This document shows positions 43,605 to 51,785 of a DNA stretch of 64,000 nt, in pieces. The notes under the pieces are model-generated. The model was not told where the DNA came from and made no database searches. It saw nothing but the letters and a program-made list of their open reading frames with translations. Each line of letters opens with the position of its first letter. Position 1 is the stretch's first letter. This DNA comes from Luteitalea sp. (GTDB taxonomy: Bacteria; Acidobacteriota; Vicinamibacteria; Vicinamibacterales; Vicinamibacteraceae). The stretch spans positions 1 through 64,000 of the forward strand of contig WHTZ01000018.1 in the NCBI GenBank assembly GCA_009377495.1, read 5' to 3'. A program made the position numbers and the translations under genes.

Positions 43605-44900
43605 ATGACGAGCATTCGAGGAGCGCTGGCCGCGACAGGCCTGATGCTGGCGGTGGGCTGTTCCCAGCAAGCGCCGCCGCGGTCAGCCGTCCGGGTGAGC
43701 CGGGACATTGTCCTCGCCACCGAGCAGGCTCAGGTGATCGAGGCGCGAGTGCCGCGCAACGCGACGTTCGCGAGTCTGCTGCGCGCCCATGAGGTGAGCG
43801 AGGACATCGTGTACTCGCTGATCGAATCGATGCAGCGGACCTTCGATCCGCGGCACCTGCGGGCCGACCACAGCTACCGGCTCGAATGGACCGTCGACGG
43901 CCTCATCCGCGAGTTCACGTACGAGATCGACGCCGATCGGTTCTTGCGTATCGTCGGATTGCAGGAGCCGGACGGCGAACCGCGGTTCGACGTGGAAGTC
44001 GTGCCGTACGAGAAGTCACGCGCGCTGGTCTCGGTGCAGGGTGCCGTCTCGCGCGAGCACTCCTCGCTGATTGCTGCACTTGGCGCGGCTGGTGAGAAGG
44101 AGCCACTGGCGATCGAGATGGCGGAGGTCTTTGGCGGCGACGTGGACTTCCATCACGATCTGCGGGTTGGGGATACGTTCGACCTGCTCTTCGAAAAGCT
44201 CGTGCGCGAGGGTGAGTTCGTCGGGTACGGAAACGTCGTGGCCGCACGGCTCACGACCGGGGGCCGGACCTACGAGGCCTATCGTTTCACACCGCCCGGT
44301 GGCAAGCCGGGCTATTACGATCGCAACGGACGATCGGTCAGGCGCTTCTTGTTGGCTTCGCCCCTGGGATTCCAGCCGCGCGTCACCTCGCAATTCTCGT
44401 ATCGGCGTCTTCATCCCATCCTTGGTCGCGTTCGCGCGCACCGCGGCGTTGATTATGGCGCACAACGTGGCGCCCGCGTTGTTGCCGTCGCCAGCGGTGT
44501 TGTGCGTCAGGCTGGCCGGATGGGGGGCGGGGGACGCACTGTGATGATCCGCCACGACCGCGGGTACGAGACGCGATACCTGCACCTGTCGTCGTTTGCC
44601 AAGGGCATGCGACCCGGTAGGCACGTCTCGCAGGGGCAGATGATCGGGCGTGTCGGCTCGACAGGACTCGCCACCGGCCCACATCTCCACTACGAGCTGC
44701 TTCGGAACGGTCGCCACCGTAATCCTTTGGTCGAGCATCGCAGGCTGCCGCCTGGCGATCCCATCTCGGCAGCGCATCGCGGTCAGTTCGGTGCGTTTCG
44801 GCAGCAGTCGGCCGCGCGCTTCGTGAGCCCGCGCGCCGTGCTCGCCGAGGCGGGTGCCACGCCAGAAAACCGGAAAAACGACGCACAGAGCGGTTCCTGA
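43605..44900 (+). CDS. M23-family (LytM) cell-wall peptidase, probable lipoprotein
   Basis: This 431-residue protein starts at ATG 43605 (MTSIRGALAATGLMLAVGCSQQ), whose first 19 residues end in a plausible lipobox cysteine; an upstream GTG at 43584 (GTG GTC GTG) is an alternative. Residues about 60-260 resemble the LysM/opacity-associated-type N-terminal region of the M23 cell-wall peptidases (NATFASLLRAHEVSEDIVYS; FDVEVVPYEKSRALVSVQGA). The LytM core follows: LHPILGRVRAHRGVDYGAQR (zinc H and D), VAVASGVVRQAGRMGGGG and GLATGPHLHYELLRNGRHRN (H-x-H). These enzymes cut peptidoglycan crosslinks or act as activators. The FG-GAP gene at 44931 follows 30 bases later. Confidence 0.9.
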   Translation: MTSIRGALAATGLMLAVGCSQQAPPRSAVRVSRDIVLATEQAQVIEARVPRNATFASLLRAHEVSEDIVYSLIESMQRTFDPRHLRADHSYRLEWTVDGLIREFTYEIDADRFLRIVGLQEPDGEPRFDVEVVPYEKSRALVSVQGAVSREHSSLIAALGAAGEKEPLAIEMAEVFGGDVDFHHDLRVGDTFDLLFEKLVREGEFVGYGNVVAARLTTGGRTYEAYRFTPPGGKPGYYDRNGRSVRRFLLASPLGFQPRVTSQFSYRRLHPILGRVRAHRGVDYGAQRGARVVAVASGVVRQAGRMGGGGRTVMIRHDRGYETRYLHLSSFAKGMRPGRHVSQGQMIGRVGSTGLATGPHLHYELLRNGRHRNPLVEHRRLPPGDPISAAHRGQFGAFRQQSAARFVSPRAVLAEAGATPENRKNDAQSGS

Positions 44901-44930
44901 AGCGCTCGGTGCGGCGCTGGGAGAGTACTC

Positions 44931-47684
44931 GTGAGCCTCGATCGATCGCGTCGTTCACGAGCGCGGCGTACCGCGGTCATCGCCACGGCGCTCGCGCTGG
45001 CGGCGGTCGCTGACACCGCGGCGCAGGACCCCGTCACGACTGACCCGTTTGTGGAGCGGGCGAAGCTCACGGCCTCGGACAGGTCATTCCAAGACCACCT
45101 GGGTCTCGCCGTCGCTGTTTCTGGCGACACCATCGTCGTGGGCCAGCGCTGGGCGGCCCTGGATCCTGGTGTGGGAGCAGCGTACATCTTCACGCAGCCC
45201 GAGGGCGGCTGGGCGACTGGGACGGAGACAGCGAAGCTCACTGCCTCTGACGGGGAGGTCTTCGACGAATTCGGGCTCTCGGTTGCCGTTGACGGCGACA
45301 CCGTCGTCGTCGGCGCGTACGGCAAAGATGCAGTCTACATCTTCACACGTCCCGCGGACGGTTGGGTAAGCGCGACGGAAACGGCCGTGCTGACCGCCTC
45401 GGACGGCGAGGTGGACGCCTTTGGTCTCTCGGTCGCCATTGATGGCGACACGCTCGTTGTCGGCGCGAGTGGCGCGGACATCGATGGGAACCTCAACCAA
45501 GGTGCGGCCTACGTCTTCGCGCGACCGGCCGCGGCCGACTGGGGGAGCGCAGTGGAGGTGGCCAAGCTGACCGCCTCAGACGGGGCCGCATTTGACTCTT
45601 TCGGGAGGTCCGTCGCCGTGAGTGGCGACGCGGTCGTCGTCGGTGCGTCGTGGGCCGGGAACGCCAACCAAGGTGCCGCGTACGTCTTCACGCGACCCGC
45701 TGACGGCTGGGCGAGCGGGACGGAGACGGCAAAGCTGACGGCGTCGAACGGGACGGAGAACGCCAACCTCGGCGACGCCGTCGCCATCGCGGCCGACACA
45801 GTCGTCGCGACCGCGCCCGGAGCAAACCTCGAGCGAGGTGCGGCCTACGTCTTCACAGCGCCTGATGCTGGCTGGGCGAACGGGACGGAGACGGCCCACC
45901 TAAGCGCCTCGGATGCGGTGGCTGGCACCGACTTTGGCGTCTCAGTTGCCATTGGCGGCGACAGGGTCGTCGTTGGTGCCCCTATCCGTGAAGCGGCCTA
46001 CGTCTACCAGCGGCCCGAGGACGGCTGGGTCACCGGGACGGAGACGATCAAGGCGGTCGCCGGGGTCGGGGGACCAGAGCACCTCTTCGGCCAAGCGGTG
46101 GCTGTCGAAGGCGACACCGTCGTTGTTGGAGCGCCAACCGAGTTCGACGCGGGCGTCGCCCACGTCTTCCGGCCGGGCATGCCCACGCCGGATGATAGCG
46201 ACGGTGACGGGATGTCGGACGAAGACGAGCTACAGTACGGCCTCGATCCGAACGACCCGATGGGTGCGAACGGGCCGGCCGGCGATCCGAACGGGAATAG
46301 AATCGTCAACATCGACGAGGTGAACGGTGTTCCACCCTCGCACCCGCGTTCGGTCAGCCGGCAGTACTTCGCCGAGGGTGCCACGGCTTTCTTCCGAACG
46401 ACTATCGGTGTCTTCAACGCAAGCCCAACCGAGCCGGCGCGCGTGCTCGTGACGCTGTTCACCGAGACGCCGGGCGATGCCGTCTCGTTGCCGTTCACAC
46501 TCGAGCCGCTGCAGCGGCGCAGCATCGACGTCAACGCGGAGCTCGGTGATCGGCAGACCGGCGTATCGGCGCGGGTCGAGTCGGACCAACCGATGGCCGC
46601 CACGCGCCAGATGCTCTGGGGTGAGACCAACTACGGGAGCACCCTGGAGAGCGGTGCAGACCGCGCCGGACAGAGCTGGTTCTTTGCCGAAGGCGCGACA
46701 CACTTCTCCAACCTGTTCTATTTGATTGCAAATCCCAGTCGTGAGGACGCAAACGTCACCATCCAGTACTTGCGTACGAGCGGTGAACCGGTCACGCAGG
46801 AGATCGTGGTACCCGCCTCGAGCCGGCGGACGATTTGGGCGAACGCGGTGCCGGGCCTCGAATCTGCGGAAGTGGCGGCGGTGATCTCAGCCGAGGTGCC
46901 CATCGTGGCGGAGCGGGCGATGTATTCCAACCTCGGCGGACGCGTATTCGAGGCAGGGCAGGTGAGCCTCGGAACCACCGCGCCCAGAAGCGAAGCGTGG
47001 TTCACGCAGGGTGCAACGCACTTCTTCGACACGTTCCTGGCTTTGGGCAATCCCAGCGACTCGGCGGCGGAGGTCATGATCACGTACATCCTGCCGGACG
47101 GCACCGCGATTGCCAAACAGCACGACGTGCCGGCGGAATCGCGGCGGACGATTGTCGTCAATCGAGAGGATCCGCGACTGTCGACGACCAATGTGGTCAT
47201 GTTTGTGTCGTCGACCCAAGACATCGTGGCGGAGCAGGCGATGTGGTGGGGCCCGACTGCCGCGTCTTGGTATGAATCACACGTCACGCCGGCCGTGCCT
47301 GCCTCGGTCTCGACTCACCTCACGTGGGCCATTGGAGAGGCCGCCTCGGGCGGGCCTGACGCCGAAGACACCTACGTGTTCGTGACGAGCTATTCGACCG
47401 ATCCCGGGGAGGCCCGGTTCACGCTGGTGTACGACGATGGCACCAGGGAACAGAAGACATTCGATTTAGCCGCGAACGCTTCGCTGGCCGTCCTGGTTCG
47501 GGACCACTTTCCAGGTGCCGAAGGAGAGCGTTTTAGCATTCTCGTGGAAAGCCTGAGTCGCGTGGACGGTAACGGGTGGATTCACGTGCCGATCACGGTC
47601 GAGTACGCGCGGTATCAGTCCACGGAGGGTAGATTTGGCAATGCCGGCGGCGCGGCTCTGGCTACATGGATTCGAATATTCTAG
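44931..47684 (+). CDS. Secreted seven-repeat FG-GAP protein with calcium linker and four-unit C-terminal module
   Basis: This 917-residue protein starts at GTG 44931, behind GGGAGAG, with a short leader ending ..AAVADTAAQ. Residues about 40-405 are seven FG-GAP-type units (LTASDGEVFDEFGLSVAVDG, then VVVGA and AAYVFTRPADGW), paralogous to the gene at 3432 but with less regular unit lengths. A TSP3-like linker (DSDGDGMSDEDELQYGLDPN) follows, then four units of about 100 residues (YFAEGATAFFRTTIGVFN, FFAEGATHFSNLFYLIANPS, FTQGATHFFDTFLALGNPS, and a divergent fourth). The whole linker-plus-module block matches the C-terminus of the sugar dehydrogenase-like protein at 35102. No catalytic site is seen; surface binding is the most likely role. 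Confidence 0.82.
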   Translation: MSLDRSRRSRARRTAVIATALALAAVADTAAQDPVTTDPFVERAKLTASDRSFQDHLGLAVAVSGDTIVVGQRWAALDPGVGAAYIFTQPEGGWATGTETAKLTASDGEVFDEFGLSVAVDGDTVVVGAYGKDAVYIFTRPADGWVSATETAVLTASDGEVDAFGLSVAIDGDTLVVGASGADIDGNLNQGAAYVFARPAAADWGSAVEVAKLTASDGAAFDSFGRSVAVSGDAVVVGASWAGNANQGAAYVFTRPADGWASGTETAKLTASNGTENANLGDAVAIAADTVVATAPGANLERGAAYVFTAPDAGWANGTETAHLSASDAVAGTDFGVSVAIGGDRVVVGAPIREAAYVYQRPEDGWVTGTETIKAVAGVGGPEHLFGQAVAVEGDTVVVGAPTEFDAGVAHVFRPGMPTPDDSDGDGMSDEDELQYGLDPNDPMGANGPAGDPNGNRIVNIDEVNGVPPSHPRSVSRQYFAEGATAFFRTTIGVFNASPTEPARVLVTLFTETPGDAVSLPFTLEPLQRRSIDVNAELGDRQTGVSARVESDQPMAATRQMLWGETNYGSTLESGADRAGQSWFFAEGATHFSNLFYLIANPSREDANVTIQYLRTSGEPVTQEIVVPASSRRTIWANAVPGLESAEVAAVISAEVPIVAERAMYSNLGGRVFEAGQVSLGTTAPRSEAWFTQGATHFFDTFLALGNPSDSAAEVMITYILPDGTAIAKQHDVPAESRRTIVVNREDPRLSTTNVVMFVSSTQDIVAEQAMWWGPTAASWYESHVTPAVPASVSTHLTWAIGEAASGGPDAEDTYVFVTSYSTDPGEARFTLVYDDGTREQKTFDLAANASLAVLVRDHFPGAEGERFSILVESLSRVDGNGWIHVPITVEYARYQSTEGRFGNAGGAALATWIRIF

Positions 47685-47711
47685 CGCCAAGGCGCGGGGC
47701 TTCGAACGCTG

Positions 47712-47717
47712 TAAAAT
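47712..47717 (+). promoter_or_regulatory. Candidate -10 for a leaderless DUF1015 transcript
   Basis: TAAAAT ends nine bases before ATG 47727, and the intervening ccccggcc-type sequence has no ribosome-binding site. Confidence 0.35.
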
Positions 47718-47726
47718 ACCCCGGCC

Positions 47727-48944
47727 ATGGCTGTTATTCGTCCCTTTCGTGCGCTTCGCCCACGCCCCGAGCTTACGGCCAAGGTAGCGGCCGTGCCCTA
47801 CGACGTCGTGAACAGAGAGGAGGCACGCGCGCTCGCGGCTGACAACGACCTCAGCTTCCTTCACGTGTCGCGTGCCGAAATCGATCTGCCATTGGACGTC
47901 GACCCGTACGACGGTGCCGTATATGAACGAGCTCGCGTCAACTTCGATCGCCTGAGGAAAACGTCACTCGTTGAAGAACAGCATCCGGCAATCTACTTCT
48001 ACCGGCTCCGGATGGGCGCACACGAGCAAACAGGCCTGGCTGCCTGCTACGCGATCGAGGAATACAATCAAGACCTCATCAAGAAGCACGAGAAGACGCG
48101 GCCGGACAAAGAAGACGATCGCACGCGTCATATGACGATCCTGCGCGCACAGACCGGTCCTGTGCTGTTGACCTATCGCGCGCGACCGTGCATTGACGTC
48201 CTCCGGGCCCGCGTCTGCGCGCGTGAACCGCTCTACGACTTCGTTGCCGAAGATGGTATTGCACATACGGTGTGGCGGGCTGCGCCGGACGACTGCGAGG
48301 CGCTCATCTCCGCGTTCGATGACGTCCCGGAGCTGTATATCGCCGATGGTCATCATCGCGCGGCGAGTGCTGCGCGTGCGCACACCGAGCTCTCGGCCGA
48401 GGCAAGCACCGTCGGTGAGCACGCGTGGTTCCTCGCCGTTGCGTTCCCGGACGATGAGGTGCAGATCTTGCCGTATCACCGAGCGGTCAAGAGCCTGTCG
48501 GGGATGACGAAGACAGAGTTCCTCGAGGCGTTGGCGGCCTGCGGCACGCTGGAGCCAGGCCTCCCTTCGCCATCACGCAAGGGACAGTGCGCGGTGTACG
48601 TGGACGGCTGCTGGCGCACGCTCACGTTACGGCCCCGTGTCGGGGCATCAGCCGACCCCACCGCGACGCTCGATGCGTCAGTGCTGCAGGAGACCGTGCT
48701 CGAACCCGTCCTGAAGATTGGAGACCCACGGACGGACACGCGCCTTGACTTCGTGGGTGGCATCCGCGGCACGGCGGAGCTCGAACGCCTCGTGCAGAGT
48801 GGCCGCGCGGCCGCAGCCTTCTCGATGTTTCCGGTGACGGTCGCGGAGCTGATGAGCATTGCCGACGCGGGGGCCATCATGCCGCCCAAGTCGACATGGT
48901 TCGAGCCCAAGCTCAGGGACGGGCTGTTGGTGCATGCGATCTAA
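47727..48944 (+). CDS. DUF1015-family protein (ParB-like, serine-synthesis neighbour)
   Basis: This 405-residue protein starts at ATG 47727. It shows the DUF1015 landmarks: IRPFRALRPRPELTAKVAAV with PYDVVN, KKHEKTRPDKEDDRTRHM, ELYIADGHHRAASAARAHTE, and the C-terminal MPPKSTWFEPKLRDGL. Older annotations call relatives ParB/SpoOJ-like, and the D-G-H-H-R box resembles the ParB/SerK-type active site. The gene is followed by serA and, after an interruption, serC; as I recall, DUF1015 occurs next to serA/serC in other genomes too. No serB (phosphoserine phosphatase) is in the window. A role in O-phosphoserine turnover is therefore plausible but unproven. Confidence 0.88.
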   Translation: MAVIRPFRALRPRPELTAKVAAVPYDVVNREEARALAADNDLSFLHVSRAEIDLPLDVDPYDGAVYERARVNFDRLRKTSLVEEQHPAIYFYRLRMGAHEQTGLAACYAIEEYNQDLIKKHEKTRPDKEDDRTRHMTILRAQTGPVLLTYRARPCIDVLRARVCAREPLYDFVAEDGIAHTVWRAAPDDCEALISAFDDVPELYIADGHHRAASAARAHTELSAEASTVGEHAWFLAVAFPDDEVQILPYHRAVKSLSGMTKTEFLEALAACGTLEPGLPSPSRKGQCAVYVDGCWRTLTLRPRVGASADPTATLDASVLQETVLEPVLKIGDPRTDTRLDFVGGIRGTAELERLVQSGRAAAAFSMFPVTVAELMSIADAGAIMPPKSTWFEPKLRDGLLVHAI

Positions 48945-49040
48945 CAAGGGGCGAGGGGCGAGGGCTGTCTTAGGTCCCAGGAGCCTAGAGCCTGAGACAA
49001 CCCTGGCACCTCGCACCTCGTACCTCGCACCTGCATCTTG
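48945..49040. repeat. Intergenic repeat tract between the DUF1015 gene and serA
   Basis: The tract contains ggggcgaggggcgagggctg, gcctgagacaaccctggcac, and a run of ctcgcac/ctcgtac heptads. It is a degenerate relative of the 25-base repeat at 17334 and 51718. Confidence 0.6.
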
Positions 49041-49063
49041 CCAGTCACCCTGTTGAAGCCTCC

Positions 49064-50314
49064 ATGAACGTTCTGATTGCCGACAAGTTCGAGCCGAGTG
49101 GTATCCGCCGACTGGAGGCCGCCGGCTGCGACGTGACATACGAGCCCGACCTGAAAGATGAGGCGTTGGCCGGCGCGATTCGTCAGACCGCGGCGCAGGT
49201 ACTTGTCGTTCGATCCACGCGGGTCACCGAGCCCATGCTGGACGCCAGCCGACTCGCGCTGGTCGTACGGGCGGGCGCCGGCTACAACACCATTGACGTG
49301 GCCGCCGCGTCGAAGCGCGGCATCTACGTCTCGAACTGCCCCGGCAAGAACAGCATCGCCGTTGCCGAGCTCACGATGGCGTTGATCTTCGCGCTCGACC
49401 GCAGGATTCCTGATGGTGTCGCCGAGCTTCGGGCTGGCACGTGGAACAAGAAGGAGTACTCGAAAGCGGCTGGACTGTTCGGCCGCACGCTTGGCGTACT
49501 CGGCGCGGGCAACATCGCGTGCGAGGTGATGAAGCGCGCCGCGGCGTGTGGCATGCCGATCGTGCTGTGGAGCCGCCGGTTCCACGGTGAAGACCGCGCG
49601 TTGACAGAAGAGGAGCTTGCAGCACTCGGTCTCGAGATCGCCGCGCGGCAGGTGCACGTCTGCCTCGCGCCATCCGCCGCGGCTGTGGCCGAGCGGTGCG
49701 ACGTGCTGACCGTTCACCTCGCGCTTTCAGCTCAGACGAAGGCGCTGGTCGGACCCTCCGTGCTCGAACGACTCAAGGCCGGCGCGCTCTTTGTCAATAC
49801 GTCACGCGGCGAGCTCGTTGACGAGGCATCGCTCGCCGCCGCGGTGAAGAACCGCGGCCTTCGCGCTGGGCTGGACGTGTATCTCAACGAGCCGTCGAGT
49901 CCCTCCGGATCCTTCTCATCTGACCTGACGGCGATGGCCGGCGTCTACGGCACGCACCACATTGGCGCGTCGACCGATCAGGCGCAAGACGCCATCGCCG
50001 CAGAAACCGTACGTATCGTGTTGGCCTATCGCGACACGGGGAAGGTTCCCAACGTGGTAAACCTCGCGCGGCGCTCCCCGGCCACCCATATGTTGGTCGT
50101 TCGTCACCGCGATCGACCAGGCGTGCTCGCACACGTGTTCGACGCCCTGCGCGACCGGGGCATCAATGTACAGGAAACAGAGAACGTGGTGTTCGAAGGC
50201 GCCGAGGCCGCCGTTGCCCGCATCAACCTCGGACGCGAGCCGGATGTCGCGCTGTTGAACATCATCCGACAGGGCAACGCCAACATCCTCGACCTGCAGG
50301 TTGTCTCGTTGTAA
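49064..50314 (+). CDS. serA: D-3-phosphoglycerate dehydrogenase with C-terminal ACT domain
   Basis: This 416-residue enzyme makes 3-phosphohydroxypyruvate, the first step of serine synthesis. It shows LVVRAGAGYNTIDVAAASKR, then GRTLGVLGAGNIACEVMKRA (Rossmann motif G-x-G-x-x-A; the last glycine is alanine), LFVNTSRGELVDEASLA (substrate-site Arg), LDVYLNEPS (Glu) and THHIGASTDQAQ (catalytic His). A C-terminal ACT domain (MLVVRHRDRPGVLAHVFDAL followed by RDRGINVQE) gives likely feedback control by serine. The middle holds an inserted stretch near ALTEEELAALGLEIAARQVH. It is separated from serC by two minus-strand genes. The palindrome at 50322-50342 follows. Confidence 0.92.
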   Translation: MNVLIADKFEPSGIRRLEAAGCDVTYEPDLKDEALAGAIRQTAAQVLVVRSTRVTEPMLDASRLALVVRAGAGYNTIDVAAASKRGIYVSNCPGKNSIAVAELTMALIFALDRRIPDGVAELRAGTWNKKEYSKAAGLFGRTLGVLGAGNIACEVMKRAAACGMPIVLWSRRFHGEDRALTEEELAALGLEIAARQVHVCLAPSAAAVAERCDVLTVHLALSAQTKALVGPSVLERLKAGALFVNTSRGELVDEASLAAAVKNRGLRAGLDVYLNEPSSPSGSFSSDLTAMAGVYGTHHIGASTDQAQDAIAAETVRIVLAYRDTGKVPNVVNLARRSPATHMLVVRHRDRPGVLAHVFDALRDRGINVQETENVVFEGAEAAVARINLGREPDVALLNIIRQGNANILDLQVVSL

Positions 50315-50321
50315 GGGAAAC

Positions 50322-50342
50322 GGAAAACGGGGACCGTTTTCC
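50322..50342. terminator. Palindrome after serA, REP-like
   Basis: GGAAAACGG-GGA-CCGTTTTCC is a perfect nine-base-pair stem eight bases after the serA stop codon. It contains the gaaaacggggac word shared with 28005 and 62767. It could act as a bidirectional terminator between serA and the convergent radical-SAM gene. Confidence 0.6.
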
Positions 50343-50353
50343 TCCGTGCACGC

Positions 50354-51676
50354 CTACCGAGGCTGACACTCTTTCAGCACCGCGCGGAAGAACCGCACCG
50401 GGTCCTTCAGCGCGGTGATATTGACCCGAAGCGCGTCTTCAGCGCCTCCGACTAGAATCGTGCCGTCCGGCCGCGCTCGAAGGCCAAGCGGTTTGAACAG
50501 TCGCATGTAACTGGGGTCGCCTGTTGGTTCCTGAAACTCGTAGTAGTTCTGAGCCGGAATCTTCTGCTCGTCGTCCTCGGGCGGGTAGGAGATGCGCACC
50601 GGATAGCCCGACCGATGCAGCCGCTCGGTCAGCACCTCCCAGTCTTCCTTGTGTAGGTACTCCTGGCGGCGGAAGTCGTCGGTGATGTGGGCCACGTTGA
50701 ACGTGTAGCGAATCTCGTTCTCGCTGGCCAGCCAGTGCTCACGCGAATACCGCACGATCTCCGGGATCTCCTCGAAGTTCGACCGGAATGCCATCGTGAT
50801 GTAGCGGAGTAACGGCGCACCCGGCGTTCGCCGAAACACCTCTGCCAAGAGGTTCAGGTTCCTTCGAAAAGCGTCCAAGCGCCCGAATTTGCGCAGCACG
50901 GCGAAGCGGTCTGCATCGAGCGTGTCGAGCGACACGTTGATGTGATGCAGGCCGGAGTGTGCCCAAGCATGGAAGTCGGCCTCCTTGAGCGGCCTCGCCA
51001 GATTCGTGGTGAAGAAGGCTTTCTTGCGCGCGTCTACTGGGATCAACTCGAGGAACTGGTTCAGGCGCGGATGCAGCGTCGGCTCGTGCAGACATGACAG
51101 ATAAAAGTTACCGTCGGGCACGCACTGGATGAGACGGAGCAGGCTACGGTATGTGCCCTCCGTCATGAGCTGGGTGGCCTTGACGGCACTGTAGTCGACG
51201 ACGCAGAAAGGGCACCGCAAATTGCAATTGTTGACGATATCCGTTGCGATGAACCAGAGGAACTCGCGCATATCGACCGCAACATCGTACGACTCGTGAT
51301 GTGGGAGCGCTGTCTGCGTTCCTCGAACACGCACCGAGATCCGAAGATTCGGAATATCCGCACAATCGTCTGGTAGGACGCATGTGAACCCGTGCACGCC
51401 ATCACCGATGCCGGCCGCTTCGACGTCCTGACGAAACTCGTTCGCGACGGCGGAAGCGACTGGGCGACCGTTGTGGCAACACTCAACGGCGACACGTCGA
51501 CCGGGGTGCGCCAGGTCGGCTGCCCATCCGATGAGCGTGCCGGCCTCAACGCGGTCGACGTGGCCGGCAAGCTGTGGACGGAGGTGCGCCAAGCGCAGGA
51601 GACGGTCTGGCGAGGAGCCAAGCTTGATCCGTGGCAGCGGCTTACTGAAGGGAGCCAACATTGGCATTGACAGCAT
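50354..51676 (-). CDS. Radical-SAM protein with N-terminal GWA/carbohydrate-module-like domain
   Basis: This 440-residue protein starts at ATG 51676 (several Met codons close together: MLSMPMLAPF). Residues about 35-130 resemble the small domain found in front of glycosyltransferases (VEAGTLIGWAADLAHPGRRV, then ANEFRQDVEAAGIGDGVHGF). A radical-SAM domain follows, with C151-x3-C155-x2-C158 in NNCNLRCPFCVVDYSAVKA. LMTEGTYRSLLRLIQCVPDG, then FYLSCLHEPTLHPRLNQFLE, and HHINVSLDTLDADRFAVLRK are typical of the SPASM-free MoaA-like barrel. The C-terminus contains DGTILVGGAEDALRVN. The substrate is unknown. The gene lies antiparallel to serA and serC, next to the GMC oxidoreductase. Confidence 0.82.
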   Translation of the reverse strand: MLSMPMLAPFSKPLPRIKLGSSPDRLLRLAHLRPQLAGHVDRVEAGTLIGWAADLAHPGRRVAVECCHNGRPVASAVANEFRQDVEAAGIGDGVHGFTCVLPDDCADIPNLRISVRVRGTQTALPHHESYDVAVDMREFLWFIATDIVNNCNLRCPFCVVDYSAVKATQLMTEGTYRSLLRLIQCVPDGNFYLSCLHEPTLHPRLNQFLELIPVDARKKAFFTTNLARPLKEADFHAWAHSGLHHINVSLDTLDADRFAVLRKFGRLDAFRRNLNLLAEVFRRTPGAPLLRYITMAFRSNFEEIPEIVRYSREHWLASENEIRYTFNVAHITDDFRRQEYLHKEDWEVLTERLHRSGYPVRISYPPEDDEQKIPAQNYYEFQEPTGDPSYMRLFKPLGLRARPDGTILVGGAEDALRVNITALKDPVRFFRAVLKECQPR

Positions 51677-51689
51677 ACACCAAGGAATA

Positions 51690-51785
51690 AAGACAGGTGC
51701 CAGGGCTGCTCCCTGTTCCCTGAGACAGCCCTTGGACCTCGCACCTTGCCCCTCGCACCTGTCTTTGCCCTTGACCCCCTACCCC
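51690..51785. repeat. Intergenic repeat tract with the 25-base repeat, copy 2
   Basis: Bases 51718-51742 (ccctgagacagcccttggac, ctcgc) are identical to the reverse complement of 17334-17358. Flanks include caggtgccagggctgctccc and ctcgcacctgtctttgccct, then a C/T tract like that near 548-600. It sits between the radical-SAM and GMC genes and reaches the GMC stop codon. Confidence 0.75.
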
